From assembly GCA_013398295.1 (NCBI GenBank), contig VZSF01007799.1, positions 691,361 through 755,360 on the forward strand: a DNA stretch of 64,000 nucleotides, written 5' to 3'. The notes beneath the pieces were generated by a model. The model had not been told where the DNA came from. It searched no databases and saw nothing but the letters and a program-made list of their open reading frames with translations. The position numbers were made by a program, and so were the translations under genes. Shown piece after piece: positions 49,601 to 63,200 of this stretch. The DNA is from Chionis minor (taxonomy: Eukaryota; Chordata; Aves; Charadriiformes; Chionididae). How positions within the stretch are numbered: position 1 is the stretch's first letter; every line of letters starts with the position of its first letter.

Positions 49601-52559
49601 TGGCCTACTTCTTCAGATAAATCAGTGTTAATTCAAAATAAAGCTGCCTTAAGGACCAGTATCATTCCAAACTATATAAACTGTCCTTCTGTCCTTCTTT
49701 TTGTTCAGTTAGCCACATGTGGAAGGCTGGTAAATAGAGTGGAATCCAAAGAAGATGCATCAACTCTTCAAATAAGTCAGAAACAAAAAAGCAAGAAAAG
49801 GAGAATAGCAGTTATACAGCAAGTGCATGAATCCCTTGACATTACTGAAGCTTCACCCATCTAAGACACATTCCATTATCTGGAGAGACTTAAGCCTTTG
49901 TCTCTTAGATGGCAGGATTCAAATATAAACCAGAAGTTTTCAAGTGACGTGCTCAGGCAGGGTGAAACTGCTGTGTTTTTATACTACTTAGTGCTCTGTA
50001 GTGTGTTTCAGCTGTGCTAAATGATAAAAGGGGAAAAATGAAAATGCAGAATGAATGTAATTTGCTAAACTTTGTCCCATGTCACATAATACTTTGAAAA
50101 AAAAAAAAAAGTGCCTATTTTACTGGGGTAGCAATCAATCTCCAAGAGAATCAATGTGTTCAGCAGTTAACAGACACAGATGGTTTCCTGTTCACACATT
50201 TTTATTCATGAATTCAATTTTGGATTCAAAACCCAGTGTAATTATTGGGAAGAAATGTTCAAACTTTATTCTAAAAAACTCTTCAGTTGTAATGTTGCAA
50301 TGTACTATGAATTTCTTATCGGAAGGACTGAATATGTACATAACAAAGTTAAATTACCAGGGACAAATGCACAGAAGTAAAGAATTGGAATAGTCTCATA
50401 CACTTAGGAGGGAGGCTAATTTGTGCTAAGTGGAGACCTGAATCTAAATGATTATGAGAATCAACTTCATGGTCTAGTTGCAAGTGCACTGCCTTTGTCT
50501 CTTTCTGTCATCGTAAAGAAAAGTCTCTTGAATGCTGTACCACATACATTTAAAAGACTCTTTACATTCATATTCAGTTTTGATGCTTCATATAAAGACC
50601 AGAGTCAAGCTTACATTAAAATGAGTAAAAATAAGAGGGACAACTGAGGGTCAAAATTTATTATTATTATTCAGTCAAAATTTCAGACAAAGTTAGAATG
50701 TATTCTAGTTGATAGACTCAAAGCCAAAATAGTTCATTTTTATTATTACTTTTAAATATAAATAATAATCAATACAAGAGCAATTCAAGGATGAACTATT
50801 ACTGAAGAAGATGATGATTAGTCAATAAATGACACTGTCCCGAATCAGGACTAAATTCTTATCTGGAATTGGCACTTTAATATTAATCAACAGCATTTTA
50901 TGAAAGACATGCTGAGGGCCTTGAACATTACTATTTAGCCAAGTATTAACGTAGAAGAAAATACAACAAAACTGAGAAATTAAAGGCGAAGAAATCAAGT
51001 ACACTAAATAGGTTAAGGTTGTACTACCCCAGTGGATCCAGCTTCATAATGCAATGTAGGTATCATGTCCTAATGTACGAAGTATAATTAGATCTCATGA
51101 AGGCTATTTCTTAAGGTCAGATGAATTTTATTTCTGTATCCTGATGAACAGAGTAATATAAAATGTCCATTCAAATACGGACATTTCAGATTAATTAATT
51201 TTCACTTCTAGTTTTCCACTTTATTCAATAGAGTTTACACAGCTCAGCATCCTAAAATGACTGACACACTTCAGTCAGTTGGCTTCAGATATTTTATATT
51301 CTTATTACAGCTAATGACACTGAAAATGTTGTTTATCCTCAAGTATATACTGAACAGCTTGCCTTTTTTTTTGAACAAGTCTGCTAAGAGTTATGACTAA
51401 ACATCTCAATTGACTTTTGCTTTCTCTTTATAAACGTATTTAAAAAATTGCAAGTTACACTTGCATAGCACTGTGGAAACCAGGCTGTCACTATTGTTGT
51501 ATTCAAGTTATTTAGTTAATGACAACTTGGGGAGTTTATTTTCTGCATCTTGAAAAGTAACGTCTTGAATCTTTGAGGTATTGCTTTGTGGGCTGTAAAA
51601 AAGAGTATCTTGCTATTTTGACAATTTAATGACGCAAGGATGAAAATTGCCAATGAATCCCTGGAATATTTATTTCAAATAAAAATGTAGGATTTTTCTA
51701 TTATTCATTATAATTTAAAAAAAAACCCCATCGTAGTGGCTCATAATGATGACGATCTAGAAACCCCATTCTTGCAGAGCTTTTTGACCAATATCGGCCA
51801 TATAAAACAACCTCAGCACTTCTGTTTTAGGCTTCTGTTTTAGGGAATAGAAAGATGCTACCCAGTTACAACCAGCAAATATCTTCGTATTCTGGCCAAC
51901 TGTAAAACACAGTGGAAAACAAATTCCATGATAATTTAACTGGAGAAAGTCTGAGTTTTATCGTTTTATGGCCAGAAATTCAGTTGCGTACTACTTTTAT
52001 AACAGCTGTTGCAAAATATGTAATAAAATATGAACAGATACAGAAGGAATTTAATCTGAGAGAGGTAGAAGCATATGAAAATGGATTGTTTAGTGCTATA
52101 TGGTGACAGGAAAAAAAAGATAACTAAATAAGGCAGCAAATCAAGTTGAAAAACACCATGAAGTCTGTGGTTGTATGAAGCAGGAAAGAGCTAACTACAT
52201 CTTAAAAAGAAGAGAAAAAAGGTGCCTATCTACAGAAAGGAAGAGATGAACCTGTTATAAAGGAAAGTAAAGATGCCAAAACCAAAGATAATGAAGACTA
52301 AATGGCAAGACTTACATAGCCAAATTTGCCAACTGTGTGGGTGAAACCTCTCAATTAGTGAAGCCTGGATCAGACTATGGAAGAGAGGAAGGGAGCACTG
52401 TGCAGGGAAGAGTAGACTCATTTTTGTGAGGAACTGCAAGGCATAAAAGGAACCAAACAGACTAAAGATTTAAATAAGAACCTAAAAAGGAAACAGAACT
52501 GAAATAAGGGCTGATTTTATGGTTAGGACTTGGCAAGCATCAACAGGGGAATCCAAATT
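43674..52559. other. long AT-rich gene-free stretch
   Basis: Nearly 9 kb hold no recognisable gene, RNA or dispersed repeat. Minor simple sequence includes an AT-rich stretch near 44895-44925, an A run at about 50097-50110, (TTA)n at about 50657-50672, and a 13-bp tandem pair CTTCTGTTTTAGG at 51819-51844. Conservation between species cannot be judged from the sequence alone. Confidence 0.5.
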
Positions 52560-53350
52560 ACCTGCCCTCCTCTCCTCCACATATGCTGCTACAAATAAAA
52601 CTTTGCAAAACGATAAAACATTTAACAGAAAGTTTTACTTCATCTTCACATTCATCCCACAGTAGCACCACCTCCTGTTCTTACACACCGCGCTATTGCA
52701 AAATAGCATATTGCCAGCTGGGGAAAGGCAGCCCCGTGTTCCCACCGCACCTCCATTATCACAGCCCCCTCCCTGTGTCGTGTCTGGCTGTCAGACCCTT
52801 CCTGTCTCTGTACACTGGGACGTGCCTCTGCTGAGACTGGGAGACTTCCCTTCTGAAAATGTCCCAAAAGCATGACTGATACATACAGCAGAAAAACCAC
52901 TGTCGCTCTGCCTGCTTGGGCCAATCTGGGCTGTCCCCGCTACCTCCCCAGTCCCTAAGCTCCTCACCTCACAGCTGAAATCCTACAGCAATCTCTGCCA
53001 TTGGGCTCCCTGGTATCTCTTTGCTACCCCCAAGTCTGCATTTCATAAAGGTTTTCCACCCCAAGGGTCTTAATCCTCCCTTACCCTAGAACTGCCTTCT
53101 CCTTGCAGATCTGGCTGCTTTGAGGCTTCATGCTCCCAAATCAAAACTTCTGTGTAAGACTCCCTTATTTTCTTCCCTCAGATCAATTCCCATTAGCTGC
53201 GGCTGTTCTAATCCCCTTTCTGTCCATTTTTCAAATTTATCCTGCTGTACCCCACCCAGGCCAACCCACTGTGACTTGTCACCAATACTGACCACTGCCC
53301 TCCCCTCGGGTGCCGTCTGGCCAAACCTATACTGCAGTCGGTTCTCTCCA
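52560..53350. other. pyrimidine-rich, GC-elevated block on the plus strand
   Basis: The plus strand is visibly rich in C and T with many CCC/CTCC words over nearly 800 bp, unlike the flanks. Open frames of 83-108 codons occur on both strands without recognisable domains. Read on the minus strand, its texture resembles the purine-rich block at 41290-41960. I see no diagnostic feature of a known element. Confidence 0.4.
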
Positions 53351-53532
53351 CCAAAGAAAAAAAACCTGTATTTGTTTCTGACGTGGATATAAAAGGTTTT
53401 AAAATAACCTTAGGACACAGGAGGGGAAGGCAGCAGAAGAAGACTATCTGGAAAGCCCTCATGGCAGCCCTACTGACATAAGACACAAACTGCCATTGTG
53501 AATTCATAATCCTTCCATATATGAGCTCATAC

Positions 53533-53592
53533 ATTTCTTATTTCTTCCTTTATATAAATAGATATTTCTTATTTCCTCCTTTATATAAATAG
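53533..53592. repeat. 29-bp tandem duplication, period 31
   Basis: The segment beginning ATTTCTTATTTC and ending TATATAAATAG (53533-53561) recurs at 53564-53592 with one T-to-C change. It is a recent small tandem duplication. Confidence 0.9.
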
Positions 53593-55459
53593 AAAAAGAC
53601 ACTATGTCTTTTCTAGATATAAACAAAGTGGTTAAGTGGATTTTTCAAACTGCTGATTTTCTGCTGTAGTTAGCCCAAAAATGAAGGAATGCAAGAAGTC
53701 TTCTGCCCAGTAGAGGCAAATACCTTGGCCGGTTCTCACCACCACTGATAGCTCCGGCCACAGAGCTTACTAGAAGTGTAAAAGGATTTTTCACAGTTCA
53801 CTAACCATAAGTATATAAAAGTGGCAATGAAATTTATTAATTAAAAAAGCTTATTATCTGGAAATGGTTCATAATCTTTCCTTGGTAATTATTTCACTAC
53901 CCATCAGCGTTCACCTTTGAAATGTCGAGCGTGGAACGAGGATACACTTTTGCGTCTGCAAAAAGCAGAGCAACCTGCAAACACCAGAGGCTGCTACTGC
54001 AGACAGAAATTTACATTTTTTAATCTGCTGTTGTTTAGCATCCTCTTGCAACTACAGAAAAAAAACCCTACACTATGCTCCCTTGCATGCTTCAGTTAAG
54101 ATATATTGCTAGCATTAAAAGGAATTTTCTGTAAGCATTTTCAGCGTTTGATATGATAACATCGTATGATCCATTATGAAGGAGTGAACCTAATGCCCAT
54201 TAATTGCATTTACTATGTATTAAAAAAACCCTATAAAACAGTCCAAATGGGGAGGGAGTAGGGAAAGAGAAAGTTACAGTGCAGAAGTTATTGATGAAAA
54301 GTAGTTTTTGTTGTCAGGTTTTTTATGCAGACATATTCAACCTCTTATCTCACTCCCTGAGCAGATTTTTGTGATCATATTGCTAATGTGTTGAGTTTTA
54401 CACTTCTGAGAAGTATTCTGGTATATCAGAACAGTCCATTAACTTTGCTGTAGTAGCACACTCACTTGCTGGCCTGACCAAACTGGAACAGTCAGCAAGC
54501 TGGGAGGTGCCCTGCTTTCCAAAGATCCCAGTTTCGATTCTGTATTACCTGTATATACACACACATTCATGCCGTAGGATCAAAAACTACCTAGGAGGAA
54601 TTTCTCCTGACACCGGAACCGTGATTGAGTATTCTACAATAACACTAAATATACATTCATACATCTAGGCACAATGTATGACAAATCTTTTCATAAAGTA
54701 AGTCATCTTACTACACAAGATAAGAACCTGAATATCCTAGCCTGTTCCTTTTGCAAATAATACCCTAAATGAAAATGGAAATTGCCCCTAGTAGCAAAAA
54801 ATAGCTATTTTTAATATGACATGAATTTTCTCATCCTCTAGAAGAATATTTTTATAATTATATATTCTTTTTATGTTTAGTGCCTGCAAGAATTTATTTG
54901 CTGCAATGCATCTGCAAACTTAAAATGTTACAGCAGTTTGGTGTGGTATGCATGCAGTGTGAGAAAGTATATGTATTTAGCATAAAAAGAAGTGCAGCCT
55001 GCACTTAGTTAAGGTGGGTGCTGATGCACATCAGGAAAAGATAAAATAATTCAGATTTGCTATAAATACATTTACCTATAAATGTATCCGTATGAAATAT
55101 TTTATCTATATTTACATAAGTAGAGAAATTGAGTTTTAAAATGAAATTTAGCACACCCTTAAAAAATAGCTCTTTGAAGTCAGACTTCTGCATTGTTAGG
55201 TTGATTTTCAAGAGTGCGTAACATTCAAGAGTCCCCAGTAACAGTGGTGAAAGGAGGCTGGTCCTCAACATTATAGGAAAAAAGATTCTGTAAACTGCCT
55301 GTGTGGGAGAAGTGAAGGGATCTCTCTCTCTCTTTGGGGGAACAGCCATTTGTGTCATATTTTGCAGTCTGTCCAGTGTCCCTGATGTGCAGTGCCCCAA
55401 ATCCACATTGTCTCAGCTAACATTTAAAACGTCAATTGACTTCAGTCCAATGAGATACT
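53593..55459. other. AT-rich non-coding DNA
   Basis: No gene is recognised. A (TC)n run lies at 55320-55334. The 133-codon minus-strand frame at 55005-55406 has no recognisable domain. Confidence 0.5.
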
Positions 55460-55740
55460 AGTTCTCCTTTGGCCAGTTTCATTAGGATCCTGCTGAGGAG
55501 CAGAGGATTTGACACTGGCCAATGGTGACAACCAACATATCTTACATTGAGAATCTGTGCTGCCCGTCAGACGACTACGCTTTTGAAGGCAGAAGGAAAT
55601 GTGCCTTCTCTGAGCGATGCATTGGCTAATTCAGTTACCTGGTGCATGCATCGCTCATCACCTCTTTTTATTTGAAAAGAAGTTTGCTGCGGGCACACAG
55701 ACCTCCCTGATAGAAGCTTGTGCTGGACTCGGGGAGTGGG
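55460..55740 (-). mobile_element. ancient L2/CR1-like LINE fragment, reverse-transcriptase start
   Basis: Read on the minus strand, the segment encodes LREGTFPSAFKSVVV (about 55570-55615), followed about 17 residues later by WPVSNPLLLSRILMKLAKGEL (55462-55525, one residue longer than the core motif). These match, in order and spacing, the pre-palm motifs of L2/CR1-clade LINE reverse transcriptases, where a SxGxFPSAFK block precedes an NYRPVSNLxxLSKILEKL-type block. The version differs from the CR1 copies elsewhere in the window, which carry EVPxxW and EDPGNYRPVSL instead. A stop follows VVV, and a frame change is inferred upstream near 55680. No 3' UTR is recognisable. It is an old fragment, plausibly of L2 or a related ancient clade. 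Confidence 0.75.
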
Positions 55741-56490
55741 ATGTTGGCTGGTGCCAGGAGGCGCAGCCGGTCCCTTGTACTTGGAAGAAGGCATAGGACC
55801 CTGAATCTAAAAGAAAACTTAACACACAGACAGTTCCTCTGCTCAAGGTATATGACAGCAAGCAACCACTGCTTTGAAAATCTATTCCTGGAAACAGAGG
55901 TATTTAAGACCCTTTTGAGAATAGCACATATTCATCAAATAACACTCTCTTTAGGAGATCGAAACCAGATTGTATGCATCGTACCTACTGCTAAAACAAA
56001 CAGGAAAAAGTAAGTCCTGAAAAATTAGCTGGCCAATACCATGACAGATTGTTTTGCTTGTTCTGTTTGCGAATATAAAAATATTTTAATAATCTAAGAT
56101 CATCCAATTCCTTCAGGAGTTACATTTCAAATTATGACTCTCACATTTATTTTATAACAGTAATGCACCAATGATTTATAATTTTGATAGTAAAATCCTC
56201 TCAGGGCTGAAATTCAGCATATGAGAAAAAAGACGTAACTTATTTTTTCCTTTATTGTTTTGAAGATTATTGCCTTTGGCTATGTGTGCATATTAAAAAT
56301 TTCATATACATGTTTAAACAGAACACTGACATAATATTTAAAAGATGAAATTTTACAGACAATTAGTGCATAGTGTTATTCATTTCCGCCTCAGCGTTTA
56401 CTTACGTTTCCTCTCTATAGCTCCTTTCTCCCATTTTCCACTTTTCCATCCAGTCACACAACTGTGGAACAACTGGTCTCCCACACGGTC
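55741..56490. other. non-coding DNA
   Basis: A plus-strand open frame of 97 codons (55720-56013) overlaps the LINE fragment and ends in AAAAAGTAAG. No domain is recognised and it is not called. The rest is AT-rich. Confidence 0.45.
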
Positions 56491-57240
56491 TTGCCTATAC
56501 AGCTGCAGTAAATGAGTCAGCTCTCTTAGCCGAGAGGTGGGGTTTCACAGGGATGCAAGAGCTCGAGGAGCTGGCAGGGAGAGGGGTAACTACTTTCTTC
56601 CCTTCTGCATACCTGACAGGGGTCCTCTGCTGTCCTCCTCCCTCCTCCCTGTCTCCCACATCAGCTTCAGCTTCTGGGGGCTTTGGAGAAGGAACAAATG
56701 AAAAGGGATGGGTGAGGGACAGGACCTCCTGCACCAGTGGGAAGGACTAGCTGGGGGGGAGGATGGAGGATCACAGGAGGACAAGGTGTTGAAGCATTTG
56801 AGAACAGGGCTTTCTGCTTTGAAGAGTGATGCATGGAGATACCGTGATCTGGACCAGGGTTGCCTCCTCTATAACTTGGACTTCTCTCCAGACACTAGGG
56901 AAGACTGTTTTGGGACAGGGAAGAGTCAAGACCCATCTCCTCATCCACAGGCAGAGCAAGTGACCTGCAGCTCCCTGCGGGCTGCCCTCACAGGTATCTG
57001 TCCACTCTTGAGCTGGCTCTGTTTGACCTTGAGTTGTCAAGGAGCAGCAGACCCAGGCTTTCCCTCAGTGTGGAAGGAACCTCTATGTACTACATTGAAC
57101 CAGGAGAAGAAAGAGTAAAAGACCAGGAACATATTTATACATTTGATCACACTGAAAAGTAACTGGAAGTACACAGCTGATGGTGAGCTTTTAGGCTGTG
57201 CTCTTCCTGACTGCCCCACTTGCGGTTTGCAAGACCCTGG
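56491..57240. other. GC-elevated block with CT-rich core
   Basis: GC content rises over about 700 bp with CCTCC/GGAGG words and overlapping open frames on both strands (up to 136 codons, 56708-57118 plus). None shows a recognisable domain. It may be a decayed element or conserved non-coding DNA; nothing decides between them. Confidence 0.4.
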
Positions 57241-60200
57241 AAAAGTGGCTCTCCACCGCCCCCCGTTCCTGGTGACTTACCAGGGACTGAAGCTTACTTA
57301 AAAATTTATACCTCATAGGTATCTTGAGGTTTTCTAGTTTAAATAACAATTTTCCTTTTACCTGCAATGAAATAAGGTGTTTAGTTGATGACAGCCAGTC
57401 TTAAGCTGCCCTTAATGACAATGGGAAATGTGAGCATTGCCTAAAAAAAAAATCAGTCTCAGCCAGTTGTAAGAGAAGTGCTTCATAAACAGAGAAAAAA
57501 CTGAATTAATTGTCTGGTTTATTTCTGTATATTTGCTTTCTCCATAAATCAAAGTTTGATTTCTAATGGGTGGAATTTCTCTAGTAGGGGTGAGTAATCA
57601 CTCCAGCCCCAAGCTAAGGCGAGCTACGCTGACTACTCCCAGCCACCTGATGAGTGTCACTTGGCTGCTGCTTAGACAAGTGTGTTTAACAAAGGATAAA
57701 TGTGTGACTGCTGCCAGAGCCCAGCTGAACCAACTGAGTGGAGGAGGATCTCAATGATCTGAAACTCCAGCACAGGACAAGACACCTGTCACAGAAAGAG
57801 CAGAAGAATTTTTTTTCAGCTGGCAAGATTGTAAAACAACAGACCTTTTCTTGGCGAGCTGGCATTTGGTGGCAATTGTCACCAGGGGTATCTGTGACAA
57901 GATCTGAATGCATGAGACACGTCAGTTCAGCCTGCAGCTCTGGAAGGTGCTCGTGTTTACAGATCTTCACATCTGAGGGTTCTTCAGTAAATTTTTCAAA
58001 ATATTATTGGTAACACTGTCAGTCATTTTTTGGTAATATTTAAGAAACTGGGCAGAATCTAAAGCAATACCCATTCCCAGATGAGAATGGAATTTCAGGA
58101 CTGTTTTACCACATTTCACTGAATATACATATAGTCCAATTAAATTTGCTGTATTTACTTTTATTCCTCTACATAAGCTTATGCACTGAAGGGTTACTAT
58201 AGTAAGAGAACTCTTACTCTTAAGAGAACTCTTATGAGAAATATGAACAAATAAAATGTACACAGAAATAGTGAGAGGAAGGGAACATTAGCTGAATTTT
58301 TGTCCTTGCATGAAAACTTCCTCTGTTAACATCTCCTGAGCTAATAAACCAAAATGAGTAGGAGATATTTTAAGGCACAGTGGGTTTGAACAGAACAGCC
58401 TGCAGATTTGTAAGAGGTTACCCTTACTTTAATCCTTTGAACACATACACCAACTTGCTGCAAATATGATGCTTCACTTACGTATTTCAACAAAATGACT
58501 GATCAAATAAAGCCCTATGATGCAAATGTTACAGTATTACACAGAAAGAAATTTTATTTTCACAGTCATATAAGAGAAAACAATTTTATCTTTCTCCCTG
58601 GGGAAAATATTTTAAATGCCTAATTTGAAGTACAGTGACCCAGATGCCCCAAACCTGCCTGGCCATCTTTTCACCTTGCAATTTATCAGTAGATGACAAC
58701 ATGCCTGGTGTGTTGCTTCCTTGCTGTCACCATCTACTTGGCATAAAAATTGATGCTTTGATAGCACGTACTGTTTATTAGGCTAAAAGCTGAAGTCATA
58801 TTAAATCCCCTTGATTTTTGATAGCTATCCTTATAATTTATGGTTCAGTTGCGCATATGTGGCATACCATACAGAGACTGAAAATATTTTTAGCTTCAGA
58901 AATTGGAGGGATGGCATTCTTAGCCAGAACCTCAGTCCTATTAAATCAATAGGAACCGAGAGTATTTGAGTACAGATTTCCCACGCTGCTGTGAATCACA
59001 AACTGGGCACCCTGAAAACTGAGAATCCTCACAGTCTCTAAATCAATTACATTCCCCTAATGGCCCCCAGTAAGTTTATACACGAGATCCTTCCCTCATG
59101 CGGAGTATGGCGTCACCCAAGGACACAGTAACATTGCCACGTCACAACTGGTATCTCTACAGTGACCTGCAGCGTGGTTATCCTCAGTGCCTGGGATATT
59201 GGTAGTTTTTCTGTTGCAGCACGAGTGGCAGGCTGCAGCTGTCTCAGCACTGGCTGGGTCACTTCCCCGGGACATTCCTGAACTCCCAGAATTGGTCAGC
59301 GACAGCCTCCTCCTGCTTTATTTATTGACTTGAGCTGGCACATCGTGTCCTTCTATTTCCATTTTGCTGGGCATGCTAATACATGGATCGTTATTGACGC
59401 TGCACCTCTTCCAGCTTTGAGCTGTTCCAGTGCCTGCAAGGTGGATTCGCAGCAACCAACACCATGTTCACTCCACATGGACAATACTGCACCAAACAGT
59501 AAAGCAGCCCACAAACCATAACAGCAGGAGTACCTCCACGAGAGGTGGTCTCTCAAGGGAGATGGTCTTCAGGAACAGAAATTATATGCTGTCAGTATGG
59601 TTTTCTTACCCTAAAGATCATTTAACACTGGAGACACTATGCCAGCCATTGACGGCAACCACAGGTTCTCCCAGATGATACATTTGCGGCAAGAACCTTG
59701 TACTTGGGATGTTTGGAAAAACAGGTCAAACTTCTGTGAACAGTCACAAAAACATCCTTATTCTGTATAAGTCCTGTCTTGTTTTGTTTGTATCAGTTTG
59801 TATGTGGCAGTGCTGTCAAATTTTCAGCTGTAATTCAGAAATTTAGCCATGGAAAATGGACTTCTTAGAGATCACCAGTTGCGTGACTGAGGAGGTCTTG
59901 GCGCACAGCAGAATCAGTGATCAGCTCAAGACATTTTCCTAGTAAAATATATTGTATATAGTAAAGTTGCTACTCTGTTTAATTGTGGAAGTAGATGCAA
60001 AATAGTCCCTAAATCAGTTACACACACAAAAAAAAAAAAAGCTATCTTTCAAAAAGGAGTGGTCAGAATAAGTCAAGTTATTAATCATGTCAGTATTTGC
60101 CATTTCAAGAACTTCAAAGCTAAACCTTTTGTTAACACACAAACTATTTAGATGAGGGATGCCGACCCATTTGCTGTATATTATTGAACTAGTTTTTAAA

Positions 60201-63200
60201 AGATAAAGGTTTTCTGAAATTTAGCAGTAGAGATGGAGAGAAAAAAAAAGTGTTCTGTTTGGTAGCTGATATATACCATTATCCATCTGCCTGTTTGGGT
60301 CTTCTTAGTGAAATAATGCTGCCAGTGAGGGCTCAGCCAACCACATTTGCAATTTTCTTTCCATTTTAAATAGCTGGCAATTTTAAACACTACTTACATT
60401 ACTCATATGATTTTCTCCAACTGAAAATCCTTCTGTTACTATTTTCCACTGACAGAGAAAATATTGTTTGATATGCAATCTGTTCCTTGCCTTCCTGACT
60501 TCGAATTTAAGCTCGTCTCAGCAATCAGCTCACTGTTTTCTCTTAAGAAATAAAACCGCACCTCAACATTTGTAAAACTGAAGCAGCATGAGGAAAGTTA
60601 TAAAGTTACTGCCATTCCAATGCACACATTCCACCTGAACGTCACACAAACTCTAAGGGAATCTGCAGAGCGATTTAATTACATAGTAGATTATTCAATA
60701 CCGTTCTTTTAAAAACGGAGGTATTTTTAAATACCTGGCAGTGATACAGCTGTTGCAGTAAGCACAGGGTACCGCATAGGCTTGCAGGAGCGTGAGGTGG
60801 TCCGTGTGCATTCATGCACAACAGGCAACTCCACTCCCTGCAAAGTCCCATCCCAAAGGCAGTCACCAGGGAAACGAGAGGAAGCTGGGACTCAAAAGTT
60901 TGCAACTCCTTGAATAAAGAAACCTTCAGATTTTCTAATCTCTGCTTTCCTGAGACATTTAGTTCCCATTTAAAAAGCACCAGAAACAGGAAGAAGGTAC
61001 AACAGCGTTTTGATTCACGTGTACAAATGCTGTGGACAACTCTCCTCCCCATCTGCCTTTTCAGCTCAGCCAATTGTCAGATACACAAAATGGATGAAAC
61101 CTTCTTCTCCAGGAAATCCAGGATGCAGAAATCTTCCCCCCGTTCCCCAATACTCTCCTTGTTCCCAGGAATAAAACAGTTCACAATAAACAAAACGGAC
61201 ATGGCCTTCACCACAGCCTTCCAAGCTATGTAGGACCTGAATGGTAAGGATCTATACGCCAATAGCTTTATGCAACTGGTGAGGCAGAATATTGCTTCTC
61301 AACCTATTTGTATCTAAGCAGATCACCTAAATATTAAAAATAACAGCTAAGAAAAAACAGACCATTAACATCCTCAGAAACAACCTAAAGCAGATATTGA
61401 GCTAAACTTACACTGTTTATCACTGTTAGCATTTCTTTACTTGCAGAAAAAGCAATAGCTCAATTTTTATTTTAATTGCCACATTATTAATTTTTTTTAT
61501 TTCTTTCCAGTAGTTTTGCGGACCACCAAGTAATGTCTTATGCTCTACAGGCTGAGAAATTGTTGGAAGATTCGTCTGTGTCAGAGCAGCAAAGAGGCAG
61601 GAAAGATCCATTTTGCCTCTAAATGTGAAGGGATGGCTGCTGCGTGAATAAAACAAAGTAGTTTGAAATTTTTAATGACTCCTACACTAATAACTTTCTC
61701 ATGCACATAGCTAGAACAGGAAGCAGGTACGCTCAGGGGGATAGTTTTAATACTCTAGGAGTTTCATCTAATAAATACCTAATAAAATGTTGGTCTAACA
61801 TAGTTGCCAGAGAGATGAATCTTTTGCAAATCGTGCAACAGAAAAGAGTGTATTTCCTGAAAATGCCTTTTTTCTTAAGTGAAAAAAACCCCTCTATCCT
61901 TTAAAAGAAAATGCTGATCTACAAACCCCAAATTTTGTACTTATACAGGTTCTGTCTGGTTTTTTTTTCTATTTATAATTAAGATAATACTAGTTACCCA
62001 GATGAAATACAACTTTACTTTTTCACTAAAGAAGATGCAATCTTCAGGGGAAAAAACCCACCCAGAGAATTTTAAAGCCCTTCTGGTACAGAAGATACGA
62101 ACTAGTTCAGGTGCTTGATTTAAAGCTGCAGGAGCTTGAAGTTCACGAATTAGAGCTGCTGCGACCGTGCTTAGAAGCTATTAAGCAACACAAAACGAGC
62201 AGCTGGTGCAGTCCAATACAGCCTTAAGCTCCATGTTTCAAACTTTTTCGCTGGGAATGAATTTTGGGGTTTTTTTAAACAGAAAGATAGTGCAAATACA
62301 GGTAAAACTGTTACTTCCCATGTCCCACATGCTCTTTAGCAGGAGGCTTGAGGCACCTGCAACTCCTTTGGCCTCTGGCCCCATCAGCATGGACACCCTG
62401 TTTAGGGCAGTGGGAGGGCAGGGCTGGGAGCAGGTGGTACAAAAGCAGGCTGGAAATGAACTGCCTGATTCATTAGGCAACGCACTAACTGTGAGTCACC
62501 AAAGTGACTTTGTCCATGTTAGTAATTGTGGTGGTTTCATTTCTCTATTTATTAAATTAAGGTGCAGCTCAGATTGCAGCCAGAGGAGAAATCCATGTTA
62601 TTACCAAGGTGATGGGAAGTGCTGAAAGCAGGTGTTCTCCCTCATTCTGCCCACCTGGCACTGCTTATCCCGACAGCAAATTATAAAAAATAATAATCTA
62701 ATAGTCACGATAGACTGAAGAAAAGTTAATTTAGAGTTGAGAGGAAATTCACCATGCTGTGCATAAAAATGTGGTACTTTTTTTTTTTTTTAAAAGAACA
62801 ATCCTGGCCATCAGACTCAGTTTAATTAGAGAAATAACATCCGGCCTTCTTGCTAAAATTTAAGAGAATCAGAACAACATTTTAAACAGAGACTGAATTT
62901 CAGATGTCATTTTAATATTTCAGCTTCTAAACTGTCTGGGAACATTAAATGTATTGGTAATATGCAATTTTATTACTAAGTGTAAACAACAATTCAGTCT
63001 GTACACCTTTAGCATAAATAACTTAATTCTAGTGAGAAAACACATTTGTTCCAGTTTCTCACAGGCACATTTCAATTACATCTGAGCTAAAGGCACAGCC
63101 TTGATTTTGAATTCCTTAAAGATGTCTTATTAACAATGAATATGAATGAAAACTTGTCATAAATACATGTAAAGGACATTGATGTGGGAAAAGTTGTTAT

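Noticed and set aside
54447..54545. Weak A-box-like and B-box-like words (TAGTAGCACACTC and CAGTTTCGATTC), suggesting a tRNA or tRNA-derived SINE.
   Set aside because: The spacing is too long for a tRNA, no cloverleaf can be drawn, and the B-box has several mismatches.
60814..61233. 139-codon open frame on the plus strand.
   Set aside because: It overlaps a 132-codon frame on the other strand, has no recognisable domain and no splice context.
62206..62625. 139-codon open frame on the plus strand.
   Set aside because: No domain or similarity is recognised; it sits in a locally GC-richer patch where longer chance frames are expected.
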